Source of the DNA: Teredinibacter turnerae T7901
Lineage (GTDB): Bacteria > Pseudomonadota > Gammaproteobacteria > Pseudomonadales > Cellvibrionaceae
DNA: 64,000 nt
Direction of reading: 5' to 3'
NCBI RefSeq assembly: GCF_000023025.1
Contig: NC_012997.1
Span: 1,906,764-1,970,763, forward strand
In this document: positions 63,859 through 64,000 of the stretch, in pieces
How positions within the stretch are numbered: the stretch's first letter is position 1
How the letters are laid out: each line of letters opens with the position of its first letter
Program-made: the position numbers and the translations under genes
The notes under the pieces: model-generated
The model's input: only the letters and a program-made list of their open reading frames with translations
The model's database searches: none
Told to the model about the DNA's origin: nothing

Positions 63859-64000
63859 TTTATACAAGCACTTACAATACCTTCCTGTTTGCCTAGTCAG
63901 CTTTCCTGAACATCTAGCCAGCCGTTGCGCACTGTAGTTGATATTCTCTGCGGTAAGTGTCGATGAACAAAAATTTAAACTTCCGAAATGCTCAAAAAAG

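Overview
The window looks like the chromosome of a free-living, aerobic gammaproteobacterium. The marker gene order fits a Pseudomonas-to-Cellvibrionales type genome: smc-zipA-ligA, lpxH-ppiB-glnS-cysS, folD next to tRNA genes, a System I cytochrome c maturation (ccm) operon preceded by orphan flagellar-export-like genes, acnB and miaE. A Saccharophagus/Teredinibacter-like cellvibrionacean is my best guess. That rests on remembered gene order and protein style, not on a database search. I see no integrase, transposase, phage or plasmid gene and no CRISPR array.

Layout. 0-2.2 kb: the end of an HD-GYP protein and a soluble PAS histidine kinase. 2.2-4.4 kb (minus): ppnP, an FlhB-tail protein and a FliK-like protein. 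4.4-9.8 kb: ccmABCDEFG. 9.8-14.2 kb: agmatine deiminase and N-carbamoylputrescine amidase (agmatine to putrescine), an intracellular PHA depolymerase, and a convergent periplasmic solute-binding protein. 14.5-14.8 kb (minus): tRNA-Val and tRNA-Asp with promoter and terminator. 15.0-16.8 kb: ccmH and ccmI, separated from the rest of the pathway. 16.9-24.2 kb: smc, zipA, ligA and an SLT-like lipoprotein. 24.3-27.2 kb: two unknown small genes, an AraC regulator and two small lipoproteins. 27.4-34.5 kb: acyl-CoA dehydrogenase, acyl-CoA ligase, SPFH protein, NfeD, patatin phospholipase and a DMT transporter, apparently a lipid and membrane cluster. 34.6-38.2 kb: two small unknown genes and acnB.

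38.5-43.7 kb: a secreted CBM9-like protein, a DUF1289 protein, miaE, then a Tat-exported solute-binding protein directly followed by a transmembrane histidine kinase. 43.9-48.3 kb: lpxH and ppiB (minus), glnS and cysS (plus). 48.3-62.5 kb: a mixed accessory block between cysS and folD. It holds a DUF3012 lipoprotein, a voltage-gated-type ion channel, a J-domain protein, a Cache histidine kinase, a fructosamine kinase family protein, djlA, an S1/P1 nuclease, a cold-shock protein, a DUF3806 protein, an RluA-type synthase, a lipoprotein hydrolase, a spermidine-synthase-fold protein, a rhodanese, an RsmC-like methyltransferase and rsuA. 62.5-64 kb: folD, then tRNA-Pro, tRNA-Arg and tRNA-His behind a strong promoter.

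Most of the window is housekeeping: cytochrome c assembly, chromosome condensation, division, repair, tRNA charging and modification, the TCA cycle and one-carbon metabolism. The least explained parts are the solute-binding-protein/kinase pair (40.5-43.7 kb), an ion channel whose pore motif resembles calcium-channel repeats more than the usual bacterial sodium-channel filter (48.6 kb), the AraC/lipoprotein cassette (24.3-27.2 kb), and the SPFH-NfeD-patatin cluster. I found no single unmistakably new system; these are the candidates I would follow up.
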